Source: Oscillospiraceae bacterium
Lineage (GTDB): Bacteria > Bacillota > Clostridia > Oscillospirales > Oscillospiraceae
Assembly (NCBI GenBank): GCA_020025545.1
Contig: JAHHRX010000006.1
Span: 26,643-90,642 of the forward strand
Length of the DNA: 64,000 nucleotides
Direction of reading: 5' to 3'
Below are positions 41,381 to 49,910 of this stretch, piece by piece (position 1 is the stretch's first letter; every line of letters begins with the position of its first letter). Position numbers and translations under genes: made by a program. The notes beneath the pieces are model-generated. The model was not told the origin of the DNA. It did no database searches and saw only the letters and a list, made by a program, of their open reading frames with translations.

Positions 41381-43792
41381 TTACAGCTTTTTCATATGGG
41401 CAGAGGCAGTTTTGGCCATGAGCTTCTTGGTGCCGATCTGGTCGAATGCGATTTCCAGAAGGGCATCTCCCCCCATTTTCATAACAGACAGCACCATGCC
41501 CTTTCCGAAAGCAGTATGGCTCACCATATCCCCTTTGTTCAGCTCCAGACAGGCCGCAGAAGTTTCTATCGTAGACGCACTGGAAAGGGTCTTGGGACGG
41601 CTGCGCTGACCATAGCTGCCGCCTGTATAGCCGCTGTACTGGTTTTCCCGATGCTGATAGTTTTCCGCATATTTGGGAGCCGCATAGCCGCCTTTATGCT
41701 CGATGACATCCTCGGGCAGTTCCTTGAGGAAACGGGACGGCATGGATGCGGAAGTGCGTCCGTAGATCATACGCTGACGGGCGTGGCTGATGGCAAGGGT
41801 CTGCTTGGCTCTGGTAATTGCCACATAGCAGAGCCTGCGTTCCTCTTCCAGCTCGTCCGGGTCTCCCATGACCTTTGCACCGGGGAACAGTCCTTCTTCA
41901 AAGCCCACAAGAAACACATGGGGAAATTCCAGACCCTTGGAGGAGTGCATGGTCATCATAACAGCAGCATCGTCGCCATCGTTATACTGCTCAATATCCG
42001 TATAGAGGGCAATTTCTTCCAAGAATCCTGCCAGTGTGGGAGTCTCGGCATCCTGCACATAGGAAACAATGCTTGATTTCAGTTCCTGAATATTTTCCAG
42101 CCTTGTCTTGTTTTCTTCCGTTTCCTTTTTTCGGAGCATATCTGCATATCCGGTACGGATCATCAGTTCATCATAGAATTCCGGCAGGCTCAGTCCGCTA
42201 TCCAGCAGCTCCGCCAGAGATTCAATCAGCTGAGAAAACTGCTTCATTTTCTCGGCCGATTTTTCAAGCGGCGCATAATTATCCGGTGCAGACACCACCG
42301 CATAGAGCGGCACCTGCTCTGCATCCGCCAGCCGCCGTGCCGTCTCGATGGACTTTGTGCCCAATCCTCTGGGAGGATTGTTAATGATCCGGTTCAGCCG
42401 CAAATCGTCCGCACGGTTATTGATCACGCACAGATATGCCAGCATATCCTTAATTTCTGCCCGGTCAAAGAATCGGGTGCCGCCGATGACACGGTACGGA
42501 ATGCCGTTCTTTTTCAGGGCATATTCTATTGCGTTAGACTGCGCGTTTGTGCGGTACAGGATTGCGTAATCCTTAAAATTCTTGCCTTTGGACTTGGCAA
42601 TGATCTGTCCTGCAACGAAATTTGCTTCCGCGGCTTCATCCGAGGCCTCATAAACCGTAATCAGGCTTCCCTGATCGTTTGCAGTCCAGAGCAGCTTGCC
42701 CTTTCTGCCGACATTGTTGGCAATCACCGCATTGGCTGCATTCAGAATATTCTGTGTAGAGCGGTAATTCTGTTCCAGACGAATGGTTCTGGCGGCAGCG
42801 TACTGCTTTTCAAAATTCAGGATATTCTCAATGGTCGCCCCGCGGAAACGATAGATGCTCTGGTCATCATCGCCCACCACGCAGATATTTTGGTGTCCCC
42901 CGGCCAGCAGGCTGGTCAGCAGGTATTGCAGATGGTTGGTGTCCTGATACTCGTCCACCAGAACATAGCGGAATTTCCGCTGATAATACTCCTTGATATC
43001 CGGGTTTTCTGCCAGCAGCCTGACTGTCAGCAGAATAATGTCGTCAAAGTCCACGGCGTTATTTTCTTTCAGACGGGTCTGATACTTTTTGTAGGCACGG
43101 GCAATGTGCTCCAGCTTCAGATCCCCCAGATTTTCTGCCCGGGCCAACAGCTGGTCAGGGGTTGTCATTCTGTCCTTTTCCTTGCTGATAACAGACAAAA
43201 CAAGCTTGGCGGGAAAGGTTTTATCGTCCATCCCCATGTCCTTTACAATATCCTTCATGATTCGCTCAGAATCAGAGGTGTCGTAAATGGTAAAGCTGGA
43301 GGAATAGCCCAGACGCTCAATATTGCGCCGCAGAATCCGGCAGCAGGCGCTGTGGAAGGTCATGGCCCAAATATCCTGAGCATCCGCCCCAAGCATATCT
43401 GCCAGCCGCGCCTTCAGCTCGTTGGCTGCTTTGTTGGTAAAGGTAATGGCAATGATGCTCCAGGGCAAAGCAGGACGCACAGCACACAGATGCTCCGCTC
43501 TGTGCCGGTCAAAGTCACTGGGGGCCTGCGGAAAGTTTTCGAGAAATTCCACATCCTCCTCCGTGACGGTATCAGCGACCTCGCTGCTGTCACTGCCGCA
43601 GCCAAAGCGGATGAGATTGGCAATCCGGTTAATCAGCACCGTGGTCTTACCGCTTCCGGCGCCTGCCAGCAGAAGCAGCGGCCCTTCGGTAGTCAGCACC
43701 GCCTGCCGCTGCATATCATTCAGGTTTTCAAATTGCCCGGCAATGTATTTTTTCCGGGCTGCAATCATTCGATTCATTAACTGTTCGGTCAT
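41381..43792 (-). CDS. pcrA: ATP-dependent DNA helicase PcrA/UvrD
   Basis: 803 residues from the ATG at 43792 (AGGTG, 6 nt gap); an ATG three codons upstream is possible. It is a superfamily-1 3'-5' helicase for repair and rolling-circle replication. Motifs include QRQAVLTTEGPLLLLAGAGSGKTTVL (Q motif and Walker A), DEYQDTN, VGDDDQSIYRFRGA, LEQNYRS and VAITRAKQTL. An insertion near residue 75-95 (SSEVADTVTEEDVEFLENF) in the first helicase domain is acidic and looks lineage-specific. A 43823-43851 promoter precedes it. Confidence 0.95.
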   Translation of the reverse strand: MTEQLMNRMIAARKKYIAGQFENLNDMQRQAVLTTEGPLLLLAGAGSGKTTVLINRIANLIRFGCGSDSSEVADTVTEEDVEFLENFPQAPSDFDRHRAEHLCAVRPALPWSIIAITFTNKAANELKARLADMLGADAQDIWAMTFHSACCRILRRNIERLGYSSSFTIYDTSDSERIMKDIVKDMGMDDKTFPAKLVLSVISKEKDRMTTPDQLLARAENLGDLKLEHIARAYKKYQTRLKENNAVDFDDIILLTVRLLAENPDIKEYYQRKFRYVLVDEYQDTNHLQYLLTSLLAGGHQNICVVGDDDQSIYRFRGATIENILNFEKQYAAARTIRLEQNYRSTQNILNAANAVIANNVGRKGKLLWTANDQGSLITVYEASDEAAEANFVAGQIIAKSKGKNFKDYAILYRTNAQSNAIEYALKKNGIPYRVIGGTRFFDRAEIKDMLAYLCVINNRADDLRLNRIINNPPRGLGTKSIETARRLADAEQVPLYAVVSAPDNYAPLEKSAEKMKQFSQLIESLAELLDSGLSLPEFYDELMIRTGYADMLRKKETEENKTRLENIQELKSSIVSYVQDAETPTLAGFLEEIALYTDIEQYNDGDDAAVMMTMHSSKGLEFPHVFLVGFEEGLFPGAKVMGDPDELEEERRLCYVAITRAKQTLAISHARQRMIYGRTSASMPSRFLKELPEDVIEHKGGYAAPKYAENYQHRENQYSGYTGGSYGQRSRPKTLSSASTIETSAACLELNKGDMVSHTAFGKGMVLSVMKMGGDALLEIAFDQIGTKKLMAKTASAHMKKL

Positions 43793-43822
43793 TTTCTGCA
43801 CCTATCTTAATTTGATAGCTAC

Positions 43823-43851
43823 ATTTTACCGCATTTTGTCGAAAAGGTAAA
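43823..43851 (-). promoter_or_regulatory. Promoter of the pcrA-yunB-ligA operon
   Basis: Minus-strand TTTACC, 17 nt, TAAAAT, about 30 nt upstream of the pcrA ATG. It would allow vegetative expression apart from spoIIA readthrough. Confidence 0.55.
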
Positions 43852-43861
43852 GAACAAATTC

Positions 43862-44566
43862 CTATTGCATCAGCTGTCGAAGACGCTCCAGCGCCTTTTT
43901 TTCAATGCGGGAGACCTGAACCTGACTGACAGACAGCACCTTTGCCACCCGCTGCTGGGTAAGCCCATGGAAAAATCGCAGCTGAATCACCGTTTTTTCT
44001 CGTTCCGGCAACTTTGAGATTGCCTGCCGCAGGGAAATCTTCTCTACCATCTGCTCCTCGGTATCTGTATCCGTAAGGATATTTTCCAAGCTGAAACCGT
44101 CTTCTCCTGACTGGCGCTGGATGGATTCCGTGGCGGCGGTGGCGGTTTCTGCCATGGCAATTTCTTCCGGTGTAAACCCCGTCTGCCGTGCGATTTCCTG
44201 CACCGTAGGTTCCCTTCCCAATGCTAATGTCAGGTGATTTCGGGTGTTGCGAATGGTTGCGGCCTGTTCTTTGATGGTTCTTGATACTTTCACCGCCCCG
44301 TCATCCCGAAGAAATCTGCGGATTTCTCCGGAAATCTTTGGCACGGCGTAGGTAGAAAACTGGGTTCCGTATTCCGTATCAAACCCCTCGATGGCTTTCA
44401 TAAATCCAAGGCACCCCAGCTGATAGAGATCGTCTGCCTCAGCGCCTCTGCCGATAAAACGCTTGGCAACCGACCAGATCAGCCCGGTATTTTCTTTTAC
44501 CATGGTCTCGGCCGCTGCCTTGTCTCCGGACTGAGCCTGCCGGATCAATTCTTCCTGCCGGGTCAT
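43862..44566 (-). CDS. sigF: RNA polymerase sigma-F factor
   Basis: 234 residues of a sigma-70 family factor. Region 2 (ADDLYQLGCLGFMKAIEGFD), region 3 and region 4 helix-turn-helix (LTQQRVAKVLSVSQVQVSRIEKKAL) are visible. SigmaF is the first forespore-specific sigma factor. The gene is third in spoIIAA-spoIIAB-spoIIAC and overlaps spoIIAB by 4 nt. Synteny with its anti-sigma factor identifies it as F rather than G. Confidence 0.95.
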   Translation of the reverse strand: MTRQEELIRQAQSGDKAAAETMVKENTGLIWSVAKRFIGRGAEADDLYQLGCLGFMKAIEGFDTEYGTQFSTYAVPKISGEIRRFLRDDGAVKVSRTIKEQAATIRNTRNHLTLALGREPTVQEIARQTGFTPEEIAMAETATAATESIQRQSGEDGFSLENILTDTDTEEQMVEKISLRQAISKLPEREKTVIQLRFFHGLTQQRVAKVLSVSQVQVSRIEKKALERLRQLMQ

Positions 44567-44994
44567 TGCCTGCGCTGAAGTCTGCGGCGCATATGTACAG
44601 CTGTGCCCTTCCCCGGCTCTGAGGCAATGTCAAAGGAAGTCATAAAGCTCTCCATAATGGTGATACCCATACCGCTGCGCTCGGCACCGCCGGTGGTGAA
44701 CATGGGTTTTCTGGCCTGTTCCAGATCCGGAATCCCCACTCCCTTATCCTTAACCACAATGTCCAGCACATTGTCCTTCAGAATACGGCACCGAAGGGTT
44801 ATGACCCCCAAATCGTTCGGATAGGCATGGACGATGCAGTTTGTCACCGCCTCTGAAACCGCCGTTCGGATATCTCCCAATTCTTCCAGTGTGGGGTCCA
44901 TTTGCGCAGCAAAACAAGCTACGGCAGACCTGGCAAAGGCTTCATTTGTGGATTTGCTGGGAAACTCCAAAATCATATAGTTTGTAAATTTCAT
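44563..44994 (-). CDS. spoIIAB: Anti-sigma F factor SpoIIAB
   Basis: 143 residues of a HATPase-fold serine kinase. It has an N box (EAVTNCIVHAYP), G1 (DKGVGIPDLEQA) and a GMGITIMESFMT lid. It holds sigmaF inactive and phosphorylates SpoIIAA. It overlaps both neighbours by 4 nt, giving coupled, balanced synthesis of the switch. Confidence 0.96.
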   Translation of the reverse strand: MKFTNYMILEFPSKSTNEAFARSAVACFAAQMDPTLEELGDIRTAVSEAVTNCIVHAYPNDLGVITLRCRILKDNVLDIVVKDKGVGIPDLEQARKPMFTTGGAERSGMGITIMESFMTSFDIASEPGKGTAVHMRRRLQRRQ

Positions 44995-45308
44995 GATACT
45001 GCCTCCTTGATCTCAACCAGTTTGTCAATACCGGATGCTGTAAATACCCGCATAGGCTGGGCTCCGATCCCGGTAAGAACCAATTTTCCTTCAATTTGTG
45101 TCATGCTCCGCAGAGCATTGATGACCACTGCAATGCCGGAAGAATCCACAAATGTAACCTCCCCGAAATCCAGCACGCACACATCCGGGGTATAGGCTTC
45201 AATTTTCCCGGCAATATTTTGAATGTAGGCTTTGGCGCAGTGGTGATCTATCTCTCCGGTCAGTGCAACCGTTAATTTTCCGTTTTCAAGGAAACTGATG
45301 AAATGCAT
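44991..45308 (-). CDS. spoIIAA: Anti-sigma F factor antagonist SpoIIAA
   Basis: 105 residues from the ATG at 45308, preceded by AAAGGAGGAG; a longer in-frame start lies inside the promoter. The STAS domain carries the phosphorylated Ser in FVDSSGIAVVINALR. Unphosphorylated SpoIIAA, made by SpoIIE in the forespore, displaces sigmaF from SpoIIAB. It is the first gene of the operon and is preceded by a sigmaH-like promoter. Confidence 0.95.
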   Translation of the reverse strand: MHFISFLENGKLTVALTGEIDHHCAKAYIQNIAGKIEAYTPDVCVLDFGEVTFVDSSGIAVVINALRSMTQIEGKLVLTGIGAQPMRVFTASGIDKLVEIKEAVS

Positions 45309-45326
45309 ATTAACTCCTCCTTTAAA

Positions 45327-45356
45327 TGATTCAATGACAGTATAGTTTTTTCCATT
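45327..45356 (-). promoter_or_regulatory. SigmaH-type promoter of the spoIIA operon
   Basis: Minus-strand AATGGAAAA (45356-45348), 12 nt, ATTGAATCA (45335-45327). This fits RnAGGAwWW, 11-12 nt, RnnGAATww with one mismatch. spoIIA is sigmaH-dependent in B. subtilis. A SpoIIE/Spo0A box was not identified. Confidence 0.65.
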
Positions 45357-45385
45357 CGGATTTTCAGTCGGATTTGGAAGGATAA

Positions 45386-45427
45386 AAAATAACTCTCCCA
45401 TGCAAACTGAAAATTTGCATGGGAGAG
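45386..45427 (-). terminator. Intrinsic terminator of valS
   Basis: Minus-strand CTCTCCCATGCAAA / TTTGCATGGGAGAG, 14-bp perfect stem, 7-nt loop, followed by TTATTTTTT. It separates valS from the spoIIA promoter. Confidence 0.88.
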
Positions 45428-45444
45428 CATGAGAAATTATGAAA

Positions 45445-48084
45445 TTACAGGGCCTTCATGGCGCTTTCGCTCTGCTCAAGCTGGGCGATCAGATCTCTTG
45501 CCTTCTGAGCCTTTTCCCGCTCACCGTTTACAACGGCCTCGGGCGCACGGGAAGTAAAGTTCTCATTGCTGAGCTTCTTTTCCAAACCTTCCAGATTCTT
45601 TCTTGCCTTTTCCAGTTCCTTAGCGATCCGTTCCAGCTCCTTAGCCACATCTACAAGCTGGCCCATAGGAATATAGAGCTTGGCATCGGCAGTGGTGCAG
45701 GTCACCATACCGTTTAAGTCGGCAGGCTCCTGATCCAGCAGGGTCACCTCGTCGGCATATGCCAGACGCTCAATGAAGCCCTTGCCCTCAGCAAAGACCT
45801 GAGGATGGGAAGTAAGAACATAAAGTGCAGCTTTCTTGCTGGGGGGAACATTCATTTCGGAACGGCGGTTGCGGATAGCACGAATGGCCTCCATTACCAG
45901 CTCCATGTGCTCCTCTTCTGCCTTGAATGCCAGCTTTTCAGAGTATTCCGGCCACTTGGCAACAATCAGAGCATCACCCTCGTGGGGGATGGACTGCCAG
46001 ATTTCCTCCGTAATGAACGGCATAAAGGGATGCAGCAGCCGCAGAACCTGATCCAGAATATAGACCAGCACGGAAAGTGCAGTCTCCTTGCGCCGGGTAT
46101 CCTCGGAATACAGGCGTGCCTTGGTAAGCTCGATATACCAGTCACAGTAGGTGTCCCAGATGAAGTCGTAGATCTTCTGAACGGCAACACCCAGCTCATA
46201 GTGCTCCAGATTTTCAGTGACCTCGGCAATCAGAGTATTCAGCTTGCTGAGGGCCCACTTGTCGGCAATCTCAAGCCGGTCAAGCTCCGGAAGACGGTTC
46301 TCCATGTTCTCGTCCAGATTCATCAGGACATAGCGGGAAGCGTTCCAGAGCTTGTTTGCGAAGTTGCGCATTGCCTCGCAGCGCTCCACATAGAAACGCA
46401 TATCGTTTCCGGGAGAGTTGCCGGTGACCATGTTCATACGCAGAGCATCACAGCCATACTGATCGATCATTTCCAGAGGATCGATACCATTGCCCAGAGA
46501 TTTGGACATTTTTCTGCCCTTATCATCCCGAACAAGTCCGTGGATCAGAACGGTGTGGAAGGGGGTCTGGCCCGTATGCTCACAGCCGGAGAAGATCATT
46601 CTGGCGACCCAGAAGAAGATAATATCATAGCCGGTGACCAGCACATCGGTGGGATAGTATTTTGCAAGATCCTCTGTTTTTTCAGGCCAGCCCAAGGTCT
46701 CGAAGGGCCACAGAGCGGAGCTGAACCAGGTATCCAGCACATCGGGATCCCGCTCGATATGGGTGCTGCCGCACTTTTCACATTTGCAGGCATCCTCGCG
46801 GGATACAGTGATATGGCCGCAGTCAGCGCAGGTCCATGCTGGAATCTGGTGACCCCACCACAGCTGACGGGAAATACACCAATCACGGACATTTTCCATC
46901 CAGTTAAGATAAGTTTTACTGAAACGCTCAGGGACAAACTGAGTGCGGCCATCCTTCACCACGCGAATGGCCTCCTCTGCCAGAGGCTTCATCTTCACAA
47001 ACCACTGAGCGGAAATAATTGGCTCCACATCGTTGTGGCAGCGATAGCAGGTGCCCACATTGTGTGAGTAGTCTTCTACCTTCACCAGATAGCCCTGCGC
47101 TTCCAGGTCAGCCACGATAGCCTTACGGGCTTCGTAGCGATCCATGCCGGCATACTTGCCGCCAAGATCGTTGACCTTGCCATTGTCATCCAGCACGCGG
47201 ATGACTTCCAGATTGTGCCGCAAACCAACTTCAAAGTCGTTGGGGTCATGGGCAGGCGTCATCTTAACGCAGCCGGTACCGAATTCCATTTCGGCGTAAT
47301 CGTCAGCCACGACAGGGATTTCCTTGTTCATGAGAGGCAGGATAACCTTCTTGCCTACAATATCCTTGTAGCGCTCATCGTTGGGGTTTACACAAACACC
47401 GCTGTCGCCCAGCATGGTTTCAGGCCGGGTAGTGGCAACGATCACTTCGCCGCTGCCGTCAGCCAGCGGATAGCGAATATGCCACAGATGGCCGGGCTTG
47501 TCCACATATTCCACTTCTGCGTCAGACAATGCAGTAACGCAGTGCGGGCACCAGTTGATAATCCGGCTGCCCTTATAAATGAGCCCCTTCTCATAGAGAG
47601 AAACAAAAACTTCACGGACAGCCTTGGAGCAGCCTTCATCCATGGTAAAGCGAGCCCGCTCCCAGTCGCAGGATGCACCCAGCTTCTTCTGCTGTTCCAC
47701 AATTCGATTGCCGAACCTGTGCTTCCAGTCCCACACACGCTCCAGGAACTTTTCACGACCCAGGTCATAGCGGGTCAGTCCTTCTTTGCGCAGCTCCTCC
47801 TCCACCTTGATCTGGGTGGCAATGCCGGCATGATCCACACCGGGAATCCACAGCGCATCATAGCCCTGCATACGCTTGAAGCGGATCAGGGTATCCTGCA
47901 GGGTTGCATCCATTGCGTGGCCCATGTGCAGCTGACCTGTGACATTGGGTGGCGGCATAACGATGGTGAAGGGCTTTGCGCCTTCCTTCCCGGAGGGGCG
48001 GAAGTAGCCATTATCCTCCCACATCTTGTAGATCTTGGACTCCACCTGCTGGGGATCATAGACCTTCGGCAGTTCTCTTGCCAT
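45445..48084 (-). CDS. valS: Valyl-tRNA synthetase
   Basis: 879 residues from the ATG at 48084 after AAAGGAG; the frame runs further up into the T-box leader but is not translated from there. It is a class I synthetase with HIGH as HMGH (PPNVTGQLHMGHAMD) and KMSKS as KMSKSLGN at about residue 525. A CP1 editing domain lies between, and a C-terminal coiled coil (LERIAKELEKARKNLEGLEKK) is typical of ValRS. Expression is controlled by the T-box upstream. Confidence 0.97.
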   Translation of the reverse strand: MARELPKVYDPQQVESKIYKMWEDNGYFRPSGKEGAKPFTIVMPPPNVTGQLHMGHAMDATLQDTLIRFKRMQGYDALWIPGVDHAGIATQIKVEEELRKEGLTRYDLGREKFLERVWDWKHRFGNRIVEQQKKLGASCDWERARFTMDEGCSKAVREVFVSLYEKGLIYKGSRIINWCPHCVTALSDAEVEYVDKPGHLWHIRYPLADGSGEVIVATTRPETMLGDSGVCVNPNDERYKDIVGKKVILPLMNKEIPVVADDYAEMEFGTGCVKMTPAHDPNDFEVGLRHNLEVIRVLDDNGKVNDLGGKYAGMDRYEARKAIVADLEAQGYLVKVEDYSHNVGTCYRCHNDVEPIISAQWFVKMKPLAEEAIRVVKDGRTQFVPERFSKTYLNWMENVRDWCISRQLWWGHQIPAWTCADCGHITVSREDACKCEKCGSTHIERDPDVLDTWFSSALWPFETLGWPEKTEDLAKYYPTDVLVTGYDIIFFWVARMIFSGCEHTGQTPFHTVLIHGLVRDDKGRKMSKSLGNGIDPLEMIDQYGCDALRMNMVTGNSPGNDMRFYVERCEAMRNFANKLWNASRYVLMNLDENMENRLPELDRLEIADKWALSKLNTLIAEVTENLEHYELGVAVQKIYDFIWDTYCDWYIELTKARLYSEDTRRKETALSVLVYILDQVLRLLHPFMPFITEEIWQSIPHEGDALIVAKWPEYSEKLAFKAEEEHMELVMEAIRAIRNRRSEMNVPPSKKAALYVLTSHPQVFAEGKGFIERLAYADEVTLLDQEPADLNGMVTCTTADAKLYIPMGQLVDVAKELERIAKELEKARKNLEGLEKKLSNENFTSRAPEAVVNGEREKAQKARDLIAQLEQSESAMKAL

Positions 48085-48103
48085 AAAACACACTCCTTTA
48101 CAA

Positions 48104-48350
48104 ATAAAAAAGCCCCGAACCATACGGTTCAGGGCGAAAATAGACATATCTCCGCGGTACCACCTGAATTTCCGGGAAGCCCCCGGACACTCTTGCTGCT
48201 GTAACGGGCAAACCCGGATCTTCCTAATGTGATTTCAGAAAATCGGCTCCGAAGCGACCATCTGCGGCTTTTCTGTACGCTCTCACCAAATGCGCACTCT
48301 CTGAAAGAAAAATACAGCAGAACCTCTTCATCCAAGCATTTATTAGTGAT
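48104..48350 (-). promoter_or_regulatory. T-box leader of valS, predicted tRNA-Val specifier GUC
   Basis: The minus strand carries the T-box sequence AGGTGGTACCGCGG (48165-48152). A terminator hairpin GCCCTGAACC / GGTTCGGGGC followed by TTTTTTATTTG lies at about 48104-48136. A Stem I AGAGAG...GGTGAGAGCG region is upstream. The specifier lies five bases before GGAG, as in tyrS, and reads GUC (minus strand of 48256-48258), a Val codon. Uncharged tRNA-Val should disrupt the terminator and allow valS synthesis. Confidence 0.88.
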
Positions 48351-48379
48351 AAACTATCATATTTTTTCCAATATGTCAA
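48351..48379 (-). promoter_or_regulatory. Promoter of the valS leader
   Basis: Minus-strand TTGACA (48379-48374), 17 nt, TAGTTT (48356-48351). The -35 is consensus and the -10 is weak. Confidence 0.5.
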
Positions 48380-48408
48380 TCTTGTTTTTTTAAAGCGGGT
48401 ATCCATTT

Positions 48409-48438
48409 CTTGACGAAGGGATCAAGTTATCATATAAT
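48409..48438 (+). promoter_or_regulatory. Promoter of the glycosyltransferase gene
   Basis: TTGACG (48409-48414), 18 nt, TATAAT (48433-48438), 33 nt before the ATG. It is divergent from the valS promoter. Confidence 0.75.
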
Positions 48439-48471
48439 AGAGCAAAACTACGGAAACGAGCGTGATCGGGT

Positions 48472-49410
48472 ATGAAACTTTCTTTGGTAGTTCCCTGCTA
48501 TAACGAGGCGGAAAATGTAGCCAATTTTCAGGATGCGGTGATCACGGCTTTCTCCGGCTGCGGCTATGACTATGAGATTGTCTATATCGATGACGGCAGC
48601 CGGGATGCTACACTGCATAATCTAAAAAAACTCCATGCAGAGCAAAAGTGCCCTGTTAAAGTGGTTTCTTTCTCCAGAAATTTCGGCAAGGAAGCCGGAC
48701 TTTATGCCGGGCTGGAGCACGCATCCGGAGAATATATCTCCCTCATTGATGCGGATCTTCAGCAGCGTCCGGAAATCGTCCGTGACATGGTTCGGATACT
48801 GGACGAAAACCCGGACTGCGATATTGTTGCTGCTTATCAGGATCGTCGGGGGGAAGGAAAGGTGCTGTCCTTTTTCAAGAAGGGATTTTATAAGATTATC
48901 AACTGGCTTTCGAATGTGAAATTTCATGCAGATGCCAGCGATTTCCGCACCTTTCGCCGAAGTGTTGCCGAAAGCATTCTGCAGCTGGCAGAATATCACC
49001 GCTTTTCCAAAGGAATCTTTTCCTGGGTCGGCTTCAACACGCACTATATTCCCTATACGGCTTGTCCCAGAGCGGCCGGTACTACCAAGTGGAATTTCCG
49101 AAAGCTCACAAATTACGCCATTGACGGTATTATCGGCTTTTCCACCCGTCCGCTGCACCTATCGACCTACCTCAGCGGGATCACAGCTTTCGCTGCTGTC
49201 GTTTATTTGATCGTTGTGGTCTGTCAGAAGCTGATGGACGGCATCGCAATTCCGGGCTACGCCACCATTATCGTGCTGATTTTGCTGCTGGGCAGTATGC
49301 AGCTGTTTTGCATCGGTATCATCGGCGAATATGTTGGGCGCACTTTTGAGCAAACCAAGCAGCGTCCCATTTATCTTGCAAAAGAAGTCCTTACCTATGA
49401 GGACGCATAA
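48472..49410 (+). CDS. Glycosyltransferase family 2 (GtrB/DPM1-like)
   Basis: 312 residues. The GT-A domain has DDGSRDAT, the metal motif DADLQQRPE and the catalytic CPRAAGTTKWNFRKL region. Two C-terminal membrane segments (STYLSGITAFAAVVYLIVVV; TIIVLILLLGSMQLFCIGII) follow. These enzymes transfer glucose or mannose from a nucleotide sugar to undecaprenyl phosphate for cell-surface modification. The flippase and modifying partner are not nearby, so the final acceptor is unknown. It is monocistronic, with a terminator shared with yajC. Confidence 0.9.
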   Translation: MKLSLVVPCYNEAENVANFQDAVITAFSGCGYDYEIVYIDDGSRDATLHNLKKLHAEQKCPVKVVSFSRNFGKEAGLYAGLEHASGEYISLIDADLQQRPEIVRDMVRILDENPDCDIVAAYQDRRGEGKVLSFFKKGFYKIINWLSNVKFHADASDFRTFRRSVAESILQLAEYHRFSKGIFSWVGFNTHYIPYTACPRAAGTTKWNFRKLTNYAIDGIIGFSTRPLHLSTYLSGITAFAAVVYLIVVVCQKLMDGIAIPGYATIIVLILLLGSMQLFCIGIIGEYVGRTFEQTKQRPIYLAKEVLTYEDA

Positions 49411-49443
49411 AAAAACTCCGGAATGCTTAGCATTCCGGAGTTT
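49411..49443. terminator. Bidirectional terminator between the glycosyltransferase and yajC
   Basis: AAACTCCGGAATGC and its complement, 14-bp stem, loop TTA, with A and T flanks on either side. Confidence 0.88.
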
Positions 49444-49451
49444 CAGTTTTC

Positions 49452-49841
49452 TTACTTGGACTTGGAAGCCTTCTTGGCAGCCTTTGCCTTAGCCTTTTCT
49501 TCCTGAGCCTTCATTGCAGCTTCACGGGCAGCCTCGTTTGCAGTTTCGTTGCTGGAGAGAGCCCACTTTGCAAGCTCAATGCGGACCTGATCGGCACCGG
49601 TCTCAACAACGAACTTATCTTCCTTAATGCTCACAACAGTACCGACGATACCGCCGATGGTGGTGATCTTATCACCGGTCTTCACGGCAGTCCGCATCTG
49701 CTCTGCTTCCTTCTTACGCTTGTTCTCGGGACGGATCAGCATGAAGTAGAAAATGCCAACCATCAAAACGAGCATCAAAATGGTGCTCATCATGCTTGCA
49801 CCTGCGGAACCAGCGACTTCGCCTTCCAAAAAATGTAACAT
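49452..49841 (-). CDS. yajC: Preprotein translocase subunit YajC
   Basis: 129 residues. One membrane segment (MMSTILMLVLMVGIFYFMLI, residues ~18-37) precedes the soluble YajC domain with RPENKRKKEAEQMRTAVKTG and GDKITTIGGIVGTV. The Ala/Lys-rich tail (EEKAKAKAAKKASKSK) is common. It accompanies SecDF in protein export, but secDF is not in the window. It is 69 nt after tgt in the same direction, as in many Firmicutes. Confidence 0.93.
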   Translation of the reverse strand: MLHFLEGEVAGSAGASMMSTILMLVLMVGIFYFMLIRPENKRKKEAEQMRTAVKTGDKITTIGGIVGTVVSIKEDKFVVETGADQVRIELAKWALSSNETANEAAREAAMKAQEEKAKAKAAKKASKSK

Positions 49842-49910
49842 TGGGAAAACTCCTTTGTGTTTAATAATCCAGATTATTATATCATCCCTGCGGGAAATTG
49901 CAAGGGGAAA

